Below, in pieces: positions 12,313 through 22,814 of a stretch of DNA of 64,000 nt (positions are counted from its first letter, which is position 1; each line of letters starts with the position of its first letter). The notes beneath the pieces were generated by a model. The model saw only the letters and a program-made list of their open reading frames with translations, had not been told where the DNA came from and searched no databases. Made by a program: the position numbers and the translations under genes. Origin of the DNA: Ophiura sarsii (lineage: Eukaryota > Echinodermata > Ophiuroidea > Amphilepidida > Ophiuridae); assembly GCA_035610835.1 (NCBI GenBank), contig CM069455.1, positions 41,247,944 through 41,311,943 of the forward strand, written 5' to 3'.

Positions 12313-12886
12313 GGGATGATCTGGTCTGATACTGGAAGCCTATCTGAAGGAGAAGTGCGCCTATACGACGGTTGGTCTAGTGATTCTGGCAGAGGGCCTG
12401 GGTGAACTTTCGCGGGAATGATAGAAGTTGTTATGAGACCATAGCCGTTGACTTATGGTCAGATCTGGAAGCCTATCTCAAGGAGAAGTGCGCCTATACG
12501 ACAGTTGGTCTAGTGATTCTGGAAGCCTTTCTGATGGTCAGGGCCAACTACGCGGAAATGAAAGAAGTTGTTATGAGACCATAGCCGTTGACTTATGCAA
12601 CGGAAACAACAACGGTGGGGATACCGAGGTTGAAAGCATGTCAGATGGTGAGGTACTAATACATGATGAGATGACCTGGTTTGATACTGGAAGCCTATCC
12701 GAAGGAGAAGTGCGCCTATACGACAGTTGGTCTAGTGATTCTGGAAGCCTTGCAGAGGGCCAGGGCGAACTTCGTGGGAATGACCGAAGTTGTTATGACA
12801 CCATAGCCGTTGACTTATGCAACGGAAACAACAACGGTGGAGATACCGAGGTTGAAAGCATGTCAGATGGTGAGGACGTACTATAG
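12313..12886 (+). pseudogene. Acidic Ser/Gly-rich repeat protein, fragment 2
   Basis: An open frame from 12455 to 12886 encodes 143 residues made of repeats of the type GSLSEGEVRLYDSW, SSDSGSLSEGQGELRGNDR, SCYETIAVDLCNGNNNGG and DTEVESMSDGE, present twice. The first part (12313-12454) is another copy carrying an indel. The repeat is acidic and rich in Ser, Gly, Asp and Glu. No enzyme motif is present. Copies also occur at 11263 and 58384, and kinase-like fragments follow it at 13.6 kb, so it may be an N-terminal region of that kinase family (inference). Confidence 0.6.
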
Positions 12887-13157
12887 GATGACCTGGTCTG
12901 ATACTGGAAGCCTATCTGAAGGAGAAGTGCGCCTATACGACGGTTGGTCTAGTGATTCTGGCAGAGGGCCTGGGTGAACTTTCGCGGGAATGATAGAAGT
13001 TGTTATGAGACCATAGCCGTTGACTTATGGTCAGATCTGGAAGCCTATCTCAAGGAGAAGTGCGCCTATACGACAGTTGGTCTAGTGATTCTGGAAGCCT
13101 TTCTGATGGTCAGGGCCAACTACGCGGAAATGAAAGAAGTTGTTATGAGACCATAGT
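12886..13157 (+). repeat. Duplicate of the acidic-repeat segment (offset 572 bp)
   Basis: Sequence from about 12886 to 13157 repeats 12314-12585 almost exactly. It includes the same frame-breaking 'cgggaatgatagaag' context and the same junction 'gacttatggtcagatctgg'. The duplicate ends at 'gagaccatag' and then diverges into unrelated sequence. It is a local segmental copy of an already damaged unit. Confidence 0.85.
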
Positions 13158-13560
13158 CTATATACTACATGTATGGTGATAGACAGACATCTTCGGGAAT
13201 AGAGGGCTACAACTTTTAGGATGTGACACAAATCAAACATAGGTATATTGGAACTCGTCATGAATACACCAGTTTAAACCCAAAGAAGTAATCATAATGA
13301 AGTTTGGCGAGTTTAGATGCGCTTGACATCTTCTGATATATTTTGAAAACCATCCGATTGATAGATTCTTTAACATTGAGATAGGATTGTGACTAAAAAT
13401 ATGAACATTGGAATTTTCTCTACAGAAAGGGCCAATGGGCCCTGGAGCAGTTTGTTAGGATCCGCAATCTGATGAGATCCCTTGAAATTTACATTATAAT
13501 ATAACAATATTAAAGCTATCAATATACTCATCTTGTGTTATTTTTAGGCTTTCATATTAA
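13158..13560. other. Unannotated, possible intron of the kinase relic
   Basis: No repeat or coding signal was recognised. By position between the acidic-repeat block and the kinase block it may be intronic. Confidence 0.4.
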
Positions 13561-13571
13561 CCCATTCCAGA

Positions 13572-15003
13572 AGCATGACAGGTGTCTACCAGGATTCGCA
13601 GGCTGTACAAGGCCATGAGGCCTTTCCGAACCTCATTAGCATGTAGCCCAGCAACCACGGCATTAGATCATTCCTAATGGAATTCGCAGGCGCTTGGACA
13701 ACCTACGAAACGAATACTCTCTTTCAACAACTTTCGAAAGACGATATCACTACAGAACACTGGCTGATGTTACTACAGGATACCGGCAAGGGTTTGAAAG
13801 CCCTTCACGAATATGGTTATTATTTGCACTGTGACTTACACGCCGCCAACGTATTAATTTACAAATCTCCAATAAGATGATTGACCACGGGGAAAATAAT
13901 CGACGAAAACGGTAAAACAAACAAGCCCTTTCAATGTGGGCGCCTTCATCAATCAAATTGATAAAGGCTGGGTTTACCAGAATTGCACCCAAACAGCTCC
14001 AGAAATTATCGAGTCCAATAGTATCTACACAGTACAATCTGACATATAGTCTCGTTGTGGAAACCATTGCAAACAATAAACTAATTCCCGACCTCCCCAG
14101 ATAGCAATACTACGTTGGGCCAACGAAAGCACTTACGTTGGGCCAACGTCAAAATATGACATTGGGCCAACGTAATTTTGTCCGGCAAGCCAACGTTGGC
14201 ACAACGTCAGTTGTTTGACGTTGGCACAATGTTGGTCCAACGTTGGCTTAACGCTTTAATTTCAACAACAGCATAGGCACTACGTTGGCCCAACATTTCA
14301 ACAACAGTGTTGGCACAACGTTGGGCCAACGTCAACAAATGACTTTGGGCCTACGTAATTGTGTCTGGCAAGCCAACGTTGGCACAACATCAATTGTTTG
14401 ACGCCGGCACAACGTTGGCATAACGTTGGTCCAATTGGAACACATCACACACTACCGGTATAGACTATCGGGTGACTACATAGAGAGAGTGTTGGTAGAT
14501 AATTGACCAGAAAGTGTTTCTAGAACTTCGATTCGAGATCTTAAACACGGGGTGGGCAAATAATGGAAAATATGGGCGATGCAGCAGAGCTACTGTAACA
14601 TACATCACTTCCTCTCGGTAGTGAACCGGTCACTTGTAATAGGAATTATGGGCGATGCAGCAGAGCTACATACATTATTCCCTTTTGGTAGTGAATCTGT
14701 AACTTCTATTAACATGTTATTTTCCTATATAAATATCTTACATCTTTTATCATTGGTGTTTTTTAATGTGGTTGGGCCAAAGTTGGCTTGCCGACCGTCG
14801 CCTACCGACCAATTGCCAACGTCATTTTGACGTTGATTTGCCAACCAATTACCGACATAAAATCCTGTTGCAACTCAACGTTGGCCCGACGTTGGCTTTC
14901 CGACCGCGACCTTGCCGACGTTGGCCCAACGTAGACTTGTTATCTGAGTTGTTCTCCGTAAAATGTTTAGCATTGAACCCCATGGACAGATGCACCATCG
15001 ATC
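13572..15003 (+). pseudogene. Kinase-like domain relic A (split by a transposon)
   Basis: The frame from about 13577 gives a hinge region SFLMEFAG (after a TAG at about 13641), then ITTEHWLMLLQ, GKGLKALHEYGYYLHCDL and HAANVLI. This is the catalytic-loop pattern HxDLxxxN of protein kinases. After a TGA at 13878 and an indel at the DFG position, GWVYQNCTQTAPEIIESN supplies the APE motif; a TAG breaks the following 'DI(F/Y)S' segment. The C-lobe tail LFSVKCLALNPMDRCTI continues at 14949-15003 beyond the inserted element. Copy B at 48.6 kb shows the unbroken order. Kinases of this pattern phosphorylate Ser/Thr or Tyr; specificity cannot be set. At least three stops or indels make this copy dead. 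Confidence 0.8.
14098..14946. mobile_element. ACGTTGGGCCAACGT-rich foldback element inside kinase relic A
   Basis: The ends 'cagatagcaatactacgttg' and (reverse complement of the right end) 'cagataacaagtctacgttg' are TIRs. The interior carries more than fifteen copies of 'acgttgg'/'ccaacgt' palindromic words. Compared with the unbroken kinase tail at 48.41-48.53 kb, it sits exactly between the codons for PDLP and LFSVKCLA. It is non-coding. The target duplication is not clear. Confidence 0.85.
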
Positions 15004-15280
15004 CCCGGGGGGTACTCACGTATGTAAGGCATACGGGGACATGCCGCTCCAGTGGGTCGTTTTTTCATGAGACATCCTTAGCCATTGGTAGGCTTTTCAA
15101 CTGAAAAATCCTTAGACATGGGTCTATTTTCGCGAAAATTTGCAAAAATTAGGTCCTTTTTCCCGATAATTTGCGAAAATTTGGTCTAAAATGAAGCAAA
15201 ACCCCTAAAAATGGGTACCGATTTTTCCAAATGGGTAGGGGTTTTGAATCTCCAGCGGCACACCCCCGACCAAACCAAAT
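15004..15280. repeat. Dispersed repeat, 'ggggtactcacgtatg' type
   Basis: The block starts with 'ggggggtactcacgtatg' and runs through alternating 'cgaaaatttgcaaaa'/'ataatttgcgaaaatttgg' and 'aaatgggtaggggttttga' words to 'cggcacacccccgacc'. It abuts the kinase tail at 'caccatcg', where copy C at 48.5 kb continues differently, so it is an insertion. It has the look of a short interspersed marine-invertebrate repeat; a fragment of similar style is at about 47.52-47.70 kb. Confidence 0.55.
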
Positions 15281-15600
15281 CTGAGTTATAAGATGGGAGG
15301 GGAGATGGGAACGAAGGAAGGGGGAGGGAGGAATACGGGAGAGAGGAAGGAAGATAAGGGAAGAGGGGAGAAGGAAAAGATGGGAGGGAGGAGAAGAGTG
15401 GCCGGAGGGAGAAAGTGATGGAAAGGGGACGGTTGGGGTGGAAAGGAGGAGGGGAAATGGGAAGGAGATGGTGTAGGGACATGAATAGGGGAAAGGGGTA
15501 TCTATAGGGAATGTTAGTTGGAATGAGGGATAGGGATGGAAGCTAGGAGGCAGGAGAAGTGATATAGGGATTAGGGAATCGATCCCCCTTAGCACGTGAC
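15281..15600. repeat. Strand-asymmetric purine tract with borders shared with 51.5 kb
   Basis: About 270 bp are almost pure G/A on the plus strand. The left border 'gttataagatgggagggg' also occurs at 51531, and the right border 'atcgatcccccttagcac' is the reverse complement of sequence at 51503-51520. So the same unit lies next to both kinase relics. Pyrimidine-rich translations of the minus strand are not genes. Confidence 0.7.
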
Positions 15601-16586
15601 CGATCGTTCATCTGTCTATGGGGTTCCATACTTAGAGTGAGACTATAGTTTGCAAAGCCCATATATAGACGTTATTCATATTGGCGATTTGTAAAATGTC
15701 TAAAGAGGGAGACATACTCGATAAACATACAATCTCGTACTTTTACTGCAATGTAATGAACTGTGAACTTTTACACTTTCCTAGACTAGTGTCGGTTACC
15801 AGCAAATATTTCATTTCAAACTAGTGGAATAGGCCTATTATAGTTTATACGTTCAAGTTTATTTCACGAATGTAATAAAGTCAAATATTGAACAGCTCAG
15901 AAGTATGAAGCATTTTTATGATTAGTGCAAAGTTCACCACATTGAAAAACTACACCACTCTCGTCTCGGCTTCATCGTTAGCCTCGTTTTCAGAGCACTA
16001 ATTGCTCCGAGCATTCTCAGTTGGATAGCACGGCCCTCTCTAGACGTAAATGCGCCAATTATGAATATCATCTATTGTATGTTGTCTCTATCATCTTGTC
16101 ACGGGGTAAACTAGTCAAAGGTACACTGCAACTCAACTCGTTTCAATCATCTAACACAATCCTTTATTTATTCCATCTTTACATTTGCCAGAAACTCCAA
16201 TGATGACTGAACATAAAGTAATACAGTAATTACACAGCGTGAGTGCTGAACTCGACTTGATCAACCAAGTGAAATATATATCACGGGTATTAATTTGGTA
16301 GAGTTATAAGTTTATAAATTTGCAAATAACAAAGTATACCATTTCTTACTTTAACTAAAGACTCTCGTCTACTTTTAGGACGCGAACGCCGTAATAATTG
16401 TGAATTCAACGATGCTCGCTAGCTACAGAAATCTGTGTAATGGCTAAAAAAAAAATGCAGTTTTGGCTTTTTTTTCTGAAAGGTTTTGGAGTTATTGATT
16501 ATTATGACAAATTGCAGAAATACTATAGTATTACTGCTATTTACACGTTAACCACCATTTATGGCGTATCAGGAGATTTATTGACA
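15601..16586. other. Unannotated spacer
   Basis: No gene, TIR pair or tandem repeat was recognised in this stretch. Confidence 0.5.
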
Positions 16587-17150
16587 AAGAAACATGTCAC
16601 CACGCAGTCCGTGCTTTAGTCACCTCTAGACTTGACTATTGCAATGCCCTTTTCACTTTGCTTTCGGCAAAGGATGTCAGCCGCCTGCAGCGACTGCAAA
16701 ACAGCGTTGCTCGCCTTGTGTTCGCGGTTAGTAGAAGAGTTGATGCCACACCCCTTATTTAGACATTGCATTGGTTGCCAGTCCCGTTGCCAGTTCAACA
16801 AAGGATTGGGTATAAAGTAGTTTTGTACATTTTTAAGGCTTTAAACAACTTAGCTCCCCCCTATTTGGCTGAGCAGTTCTCTGTGTATGTCCCTGCTCGC
16901 TCCCTACGATCTGCGATGGACACTACACTAACCGGCTGGTTGTTCCCAGATCCAACCTTACTATAGGTGATCAAGGTTACTGCTGCAAAGGCCTGGAACT
17001 AACTCCCTGCCAATACACCTCAGAACTGCTCAGTCAACGGAGACTTTTAAAAGTAATCTTAAGACTGATTTATTTTAATCTTTATTTTCTTGTAAACGCT
17101 ATGGTACTTATGTAAATAGCGCCGTTTGTTGTTGTTGTTGTTGTTGTTGT
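16587..17150 (+). mobile_element. LINE fragment (L2/CR1-like ORF2 tail plus (TTG)n)
   Basis: One frame reads VTSRLDYCNALF, LQRLQNSVARLVF, then a TAG, then LHWLPV, QQRIGYKVVLYIFKALN and LAPPYL. After a frameshift ETFKSNLKTDLF ends the ORF2 tail near 17080. The order is the standard C-terminal part of L2/CR1-clade ORF2. A (TTG)8-like microsatellite at 17127-17150 is a likely 3' end. It is a dead, 5'-truncated copy. Confidence 0.85.
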
Positions 17151-17454
17151 ATAATACATGGGTTTCATGAGACATGGTTTCGTTTTTACACGTTAAATAA
17201 TATGTAAATGTGTTTGTAAAGAAAATTCTGCCTGGTTTCCATGTTGTCATGACTGATTTCTGTGTATTCTAACCGTTGAAACATATTGGACCACTTGACC
17301 CAATGAAGGGTAACGGGTCCACGCGAAGTAAAGTGTTCATGTTTTTTAACATTGTTTATATTATGCTATTTTGTAAACAGTTACATGGTGATATTTTCAT
17401 AGCAATTCGATAAATATTTACACACGCTTTAATCTTTTATATCATGAAATATGC
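17151..17454. other. Unannotated spacer
   Basis: Nothing supported was found between the LINE tail and the next MITE. Confidence 0.5.
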
Positions 17455-17716
17455 TTAAAGGGCACAGGAAATGGGATGATCATCCTGCTCCAAGTCTTTG
17501 TGGGACATTCCATTACAATAAACAGGGCCAGAAAAATGAACACGCCACAAATGACACCTGGAATTTTCTTTCATACATGTAGTACTCACGGGGCTATCAA
17601 TAGTTCCACAAATGATGTAATCATCAACTAGCACAAATATTGAATGCTTTCTGGTCCCTCCTCGTAGACTTGACTCAAATCACACCACTTATATTTGCAT
17701 TTCCTGTGCCCTTTAA
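17455..17716. mobile_element. 262 bp TTAA-flanked MITE
   Basis: TTAA at 17455-17458 is followed by 'agggcacaggaaatg'; the reverse complement 'catttcctgtgcccttt' leads into TTAA at 17713-17716. TTAA duplication is the signature of piggyBac- or Kolobok-type transposition. There is no coding capacity. Confidence 0.85.
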
Positions 17717-18384
17717 CTGGACCAGTTGCCCAATCCTCCCCTACCTTTGTTTGTTTATAAATTAGATTTGAAGTTTACCTAAAAAATATAAATTTCTCAA
17801 TTGTGCACGACATGTGTGTGTGTGGCAAGTTTGTGCAGCGTCACCTGTGTGCTATGTATATTATAGTACATCTTTCATTACAACATAATTAATTAGTATG
17901 ACTTATAGCACGAGGCAGCGTAGCTGCTGAGTGCTATAAGGAATTAATAGCACTCATCGACAGTGACTATTTTAGTGATGATTTATGTGGCAGAGCTCTA
18001 CCCTACACACCAGATACACACCACTTTCACAGTAGGACACCTCTCACTCACCCAGACAATCATCTACTAAGCACACACACACCAAGTTGGCTAATAATTA
18101 CAGTGCTGTAATCAATCAGGTTATTTACGATGTCAAATTTACAGCACTCTGAAGCTGTACAATAAGTGAAATTTGTGGAATTCTGGACTGGCTGTGTATG
18201 TGCTATTATAGTCATTACGGTAATTGCATTTCATACAGTATCGATTATGTCGGATATACGTCGTGATTAATTTATGTCATAACATTTATTTCAATCAATC
18301 AGTGTTTAATGGATTGAATCTTACAATACAATACAACTATATATGGTATGACGTTATTGGTTTTTTTTTGTTTAGGCTAGATGC
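17717..18384. other. Unannotated spacer
   Basis: No gene or paired repeat was recognised. Confidence 0.5.
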
Positions 18385-18739
18385 TTAAAGGCATATTATG
18401 TGATCTTTTCAAGATAGCGCCCTCTATTCATTATTTTTTTAGAAAGTAGATTTTCTTGCAGATTTACATTTCTGATCATAAATCATACATACATTCCAAG
18501 TTACAGAGCGATACGATTCCTAATTACCTCAAAATCATGGTTTTAGAGTGAATTTACAGTAAAAATATAAACTGTCGGAGTTATCCGACAGTTTATTTTC
18601 ACTCTAAAATCATGATTTTGAAGTAATTAAGAATCGTATCGCCCTGTAACTTGGAATGTATGTACGATTTATGATCAGAAATGTAAATCTGCAAGATGTT
18701 GAGGGCGTTCCCTGGAAAGATCACATAATATACCTTTAA
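18385..18739. mobile_element. 355 bp TTAA-flanked foldback MITE
   Basis: TTAA at 18385-18388 and 18736-18739 flank a nearly continuous palindrome. The arms share 'aggcatattatgtgatc', 'cagatttacatttctgatca', 'acttggaatgtatgta' type words and meet at 'aactgtcggagttatccgacagtt' near 18570-18595. It is non-coding. Confidence 0.9.
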
Positions 18740-18994
18740 CACTTTCCACGCGGCTATTTGGTTTTAACAAAATACCAAACATTCTTTTAGGAATAATTTC
18801 CCTTCTTTCAAAGTGTATCTCAAGGATTAATGAACCAATACTAGATATGCTTGTACTTTACTTATTTTAATGTTTTTCTCACGGTGATTCCAAATATGGT
18901 AATTAAATTAAATTCAATAATGTTGACTTTTTTGAGACATTTTGTGAAAGTGTTGAATGTCGTCTGCAGACGCCTGCCGCGTGGAACGTGTTAA
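18736..18994. mobile_element. TTAACACTTTCCACGCGG MITE, copy 1
   Basis: The left end is 'ttaacactttccacgcggc'; the right end 'gccgcgtggaacgtgttaa' is its reverse complement. The left TTAA (18736-18739) is the same four bases that end the preceding foldback MITE, so the two elements abut on one shared target. Related copies lie at 19152, 36912, 42053 and 46021. Confidence 0.88.
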
Positions 18995-19490
18995 GGTATG
19001 CGACCACGTCAAAGGCATATTACCGTATGATTTAAGGCGTTGCAAGCGTTGACAACTACTTACTACAAAAATAAACGCTTTTAAAAAGCACAATACGAAC
19101 AAAATAGAATATAGTTGATGATGAACGTTGTTTAATACACGCATTGCATTGGTAACACTTTCCATGCGGCTAAACCATATACAAAAACAGATTTTTCAGA
19201 AACCTTTCCCAAATTTCAAAGTCTCAAGAATTACTGAACCAATACTAGGCATGTTTGTACTTATTTTAATGTATTCTCAGGGTGATTCCAAATATGGTCA
19301 TTGAATTCAATAATTTTGACATTGTTGAAACAATTTGGGACATTTTTTAAAGTGTAGTCTGCGGACTTCTGCCGCGTGGAAAGTGTTAAAGGGTGGCTAC
19401 GCGACCACGTCAGTCAAGAGGAAGATGAACCGTATGATTGCAAGCGCAGACAACCACTTTACTACTTGCTTATCTACGTAAACAACTTAT
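18995..19490. repeat. Second copy of MITE plus flank (tandem segmental repeat)
   Basis: The MITE recurs at 19152-19389 (gtaacactttccatgcgg ... ccgcgtggaaagtgttaa). The 3' flank of copy 1 ('gcgaccacgtca', 'accgtatgatt', 'gcaagcg..gacaac', 'tactac') also recurs after copy 2 at 19397-19475. So MITE and flank were duplicated together as a unit of about 415 bp, now diverged. Confidence 0.75.
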
Positions 19491-19740
19491 TTTAGGTGTG
19501 TTGTTGTGACAGCGTTTTGAAGTAGATGCCTATTGCTAAAACATGGAGCGTGTGGCTTGGTACGTGAAGGTTTGAGACCAGTATACCGTTGAAAGTAGGG
19601 TTGATACCACAGAAGAATATAAAGACAACACCACAATGCATTGCGTTTTTGCAAAACGCGCTAATTCTGGTCTCCAATTTGTCTCGGTTCCCATAGACAT
19701 ATGCACACAATCATGGCTTCATAGCGCGTTCATAGTTGGA
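19490..19740. repeat. Dispersed repeat shared with the 3.97 kb duplication
   Basis: The stretch including 'cacaatgcattgcgttttt', 'ggtctccaatttgtctcggt' and 'tcccatagacatatgcac' is the reverse complement of 40590-40720 (and its duplicate at 44558-44688), with substitutions. A shorter related piece is near 20120-20155. Family unknown. Confidence 0.65.
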
Positions 19741-19796
19741 GCTCTCAGGTTTTAGTTTACCTCAATTAATAAATTAGTTATCAGTATAAAGTGCCT

Positions 19797-20075
19797 TTTC
19801 CTTCTTTCTAAAGTTTTCAAAAAGCAACTCAAAACTCATCTCTTTCCAAAAGATGAGGTTTTTTATTGACTGTTTCAAATTTTATTTTCGGGTTTTTAAT
19901 GTGTTATGTTTTGCATTGCAAGTTGTTTCTTAATTATTCTTGATATAATTGACCATGTAATTTTATTAAGATATTTTATGCCTGTATATATTATAATACA
20001 CATGTTTGTAAAGCGCTTTGATCTACGGAAAAGGCGCTAATATATAAAAGCCTTTTAATAATAATAATAAAACCT
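19797..20075 (+). mobile_element. LINE 3' tail (CR1/L2-like)
   Basis: FKKQLKTHLFPK followed by a stop at 19867 is the terminal peptide of L2/CR1-type ORF2. The 3' UTR ends with 'aaagcgctttgatctacgg', 'aaaggcgctaatatataaa' and (TAA)n. The same arrangement is seen at 51965-52295. Only the last few codons remain. Confidence 0.8.
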
Positions 20076-20381
20076 TATAAGAGCTCGAAAAACGGATCGT
20101 GTAAAAACAGCTTAAGTTGGCTGGCGTTCATGCAATGCATTGTGGGAAGACCTTAAAATCTTTTTGGGTTGGTACTGAATGATTGATGGTTTGTCGATCT
20201 GATCGATCTCATGTTTTTTGTTGCTAGTGATTTATCATTTGAAGACTATTTTAGGGTGGTTTTTTGGGAGTGCGAGCGCGCCGGTGTTTATAATCCACAA
20301 TCTTGTTTATTTGTTTTTAGTTTGCATGATAGCGACATGCTTCTATAGGGCGTGTCAAGATTCCCATAATAAGTTAGAAAA
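20076..20381. other. Unannotated spacer
   Basis: Apart from the 'gcaatgcattgtgggaag' fragment shared with other repeats near 20135, nothing was recognised. Confidence 0.45.
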
Positions 20382-20788
20382 TTAAAGGGACATTAAGTGG
20401 TGTTGAAAAGTTTAAATGTTTAAACATTTACTTCAGAATTCAAGATGAACATTAAAAATCGCCATTATTGTTGTTTCTACTAACAAAAAACACAGCAAAA
20501 CTAGATTAAAACAATATCATCGCTATTTATTGAAAAACGCCCTCTATGCAAATATGGTTCGCGTTATGTATCACGCGTACTGCACGGGGATACTGTCGGA
20601 CGTAAAATGCTGGTCCCGCGGGACCAGCATTTTTTGAATCAACGTTTTCTTGTACAAAGAGAGCTGATTTTTCTTAATCCTTATAGGTGTAAGTTCATAC
20701 ATGTAATACAATTATAAAAATAAACTAATCTCAGTTTTTATCATAATTGAGGGCGCTGCCTCCAACACATCTCTTAGTGTCCCTTTAA
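20382..20788. mobile_element. 407 bp TTAA-flanked MITE with internal GC hairpin
   Basis: TTAA at 20382 is followed by 'agggacattaag'; 'cttagtgtccctt' precedes TTAA at 20785. A perfect hairpin 'aaatgctggtcccgcgggac' lies at 20607-20633. The TIR resembles those at 17455 and 27634, indicating one superfamily. Confidence 0.87.
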
Positions 20789-21676
20789 TTAAAACTACAT
20801 ACCATGTTCTTTTGTTTACAAATTTACAAATTAGTCTCCTATTAAATACACTTGATCCCATTGAACATCACGACGTAACTACCGAGATATGATCAATTCA
20901 GTGCGAATCCCACTTTGGCCACTTTTGAACACAAACATGACTTTCAACTGAAAAACTGTCTTTGTGATTCCGACAATGATTTATAGGATATGTCAATGTC
21001 TTGTTTAAAATACCGTCTAAAATTCAAATATTTTGTGGTTTGTCATGGATAATATGTACGAATATATGCTCAAATTCAACTAACTATCAACATTGTAGGT
21101 AGATTATCATTGATTTGATTTTTGATTTTCAATTACGGTGGCTCCAAAATGTATGGAAAGAGAGAAATTCTTATAACACATTAAAGATTGCTGAACATGG
21201 TTATTAGTAGGCCTATTTCGCAAACAATTTTAATATTTTCATGTTTTAGATATAGGCCTAATGCAAGTATACGCTAGGGTGGCACGTGAGTCGCACTCTG
21301 AACATTTACGCGCAAGGTTTTTTACTTGACGCGACGCTCGCATTTTCGAGTTGTAAATTCAGCTGGCGCTTTCGTGGTGCAGGATATATAATTAGAGCGT
21401 CCTTGCTTAAGAGTGCACTACACTAAATTAGACTGGGTCCCCGCGTCCCTCTTTATAGCCGCCATCTTTAAAAATGGCGGACCAAATACAGGGACTGGGA
21501 AAATATAGTACGTCCAAAAAGTGTGCATTTACTCGTGATGATTCCACGAGTATTTTGCATATGTGAATATTCATACAAATACCGAGCATGCGCATTTGTA
21601 TACAGAACAACAGAATCAGAATCCGATTGGTCCAATTCAAAGGCAGTGCATCGAACGATCGTCACGCCTGCGCCGC
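20789..21676. other. Unannotated spacer
   Basis: No protein-like frame or repeat pair was recognised. Several 'taggcct' words occur. Confidence 0.5.
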
Positions 21677-21784
21677 GAAGCACCGTAAATATTCTAAATA
21701 GTATGTGGGGGACGTTAAAAAAAAAGTCCAGTATGAAGTTTTTAACGTCCCCCACATACTATTTCGAATATTTACGGTGCTTCG
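21677..21784. other. 108 bp near-perfect hairpin
   Basis: 'gaagcaccgtaaatattc' with continuing 'tagtatgtgggggacgtta' on the left is matched by its reverse complement on the right. The arms are about 45 bp with only one or two differences, and the loop is about 15-20 bases. No TTAA or TA target duplication is obvious. It could be a small foldback element or an inverted duplication; a small-RNA precursor is possible but unsupported. Confidence 0.75.
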
Positions 21785-21789
21785 AGACC

Positions 21790-22760
21790 TATCATATATA
21801 AGTTGACACCTGTAGGAAAATTGAATGCGAATCGAGCAAAAAAATAGTTTTGAACTAAAATGGTCCAGAAAAATACGTTCATGAAGCCATTTAGTTAAGC
21901 TTGAATAATGAAAATTGAAACTAATTATACGTGCAGCGCGCTAACATTTGCATTTTAACACTAAAAAGGTCAAGTAAACATTTTTTTTCGCGCTTCGCGC
22001 GTATTTGTTTCAATGTTTCATTATTCAAGCTGAACAAGATGGCTTAAGGAAAGTTTTCCATGACCATTTTACTTTAAAAACTGAAACTTTGTGCGCGCTT
22101 CGCGTGCAATATTGCTACAGGTTTCAACATTATAGGATTCACACCACTAAATAAATAATGGAAGAGTCCACGAAAGGCCTGTTGAATTGGTTGGGATGAC
22201 ACTCCTCTAAGTGAAATATATAAAAATGCTTCAAAAGTAGTGTTGTTGGCCAAACTTTTGATCGGATGATTATTAAATGAAGATTATCAAACAATATCAG
22301 TGCAAATTTTCTTCTTTGACCATTTTTTTATGATTTTAAAGTCATTTTAGGGACTTCAAATAATTGATTAGAATTGCTTAGACCTATAAGCTAGGCCTGA
22401 TGGGCAATCTACAAACATGCGTATCTTCGATGGTGCATATCTCGAAAATTTTGCCTTGACCTTATATATATTTTTTTTTTACAGGAAACCCAAGACCATA
22501 ATCTTCACACAGAATGCAAAGTTGAAGCAACCAGTTGCTTTATAAGCGAGAAAATGGCGTATAATTATCGTCCATTTTACACAGTAAGCATAGGAGATTT
22601 TATTAGTGGTGTGTACTCTATGGGTCTCGAACCACACCAAATATTCGTGTTACAAATGCCAATTGTTAAGCGCTTCGCGGGTATAAGTTTCAATGTTTTT
22701 CATTATTCAATTAACAAGACGGCTTCAAGTCTTCAGGAAAGTTCTCCATGACCAATTTAG
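21790..22760. repeat. Diverged repeats with CGCGCTTCGCGCG cores
   Basis: Blocks containing 'cattattcaagc', 'aagatggctt', 'gttttccatgaccatttta' and a 'cgcgcttcgcgcg'-like core recur near 21895-21910 (inverted), 21988-22075, 22092 and 22672-22755. The same core occurs at 1266, 25958 and 26070. This looks like several copies of one dispersed element. Short open frames here are not supported as genes. Confidence 0.6.
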
Positions 22761-22814
22761 TTCTATAGGTTTATTTCTACCTGGTGCTTTTACCAAACAA
22801 AATACCTTGTTAAT

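Noticed and set aside
15149..15595. Ser/Pro/Phe-rich frames on the minus strand
   Set aside because: They are translations of a purine/pyrimidine-asymmetric tract, not conserved in any recognisable way.
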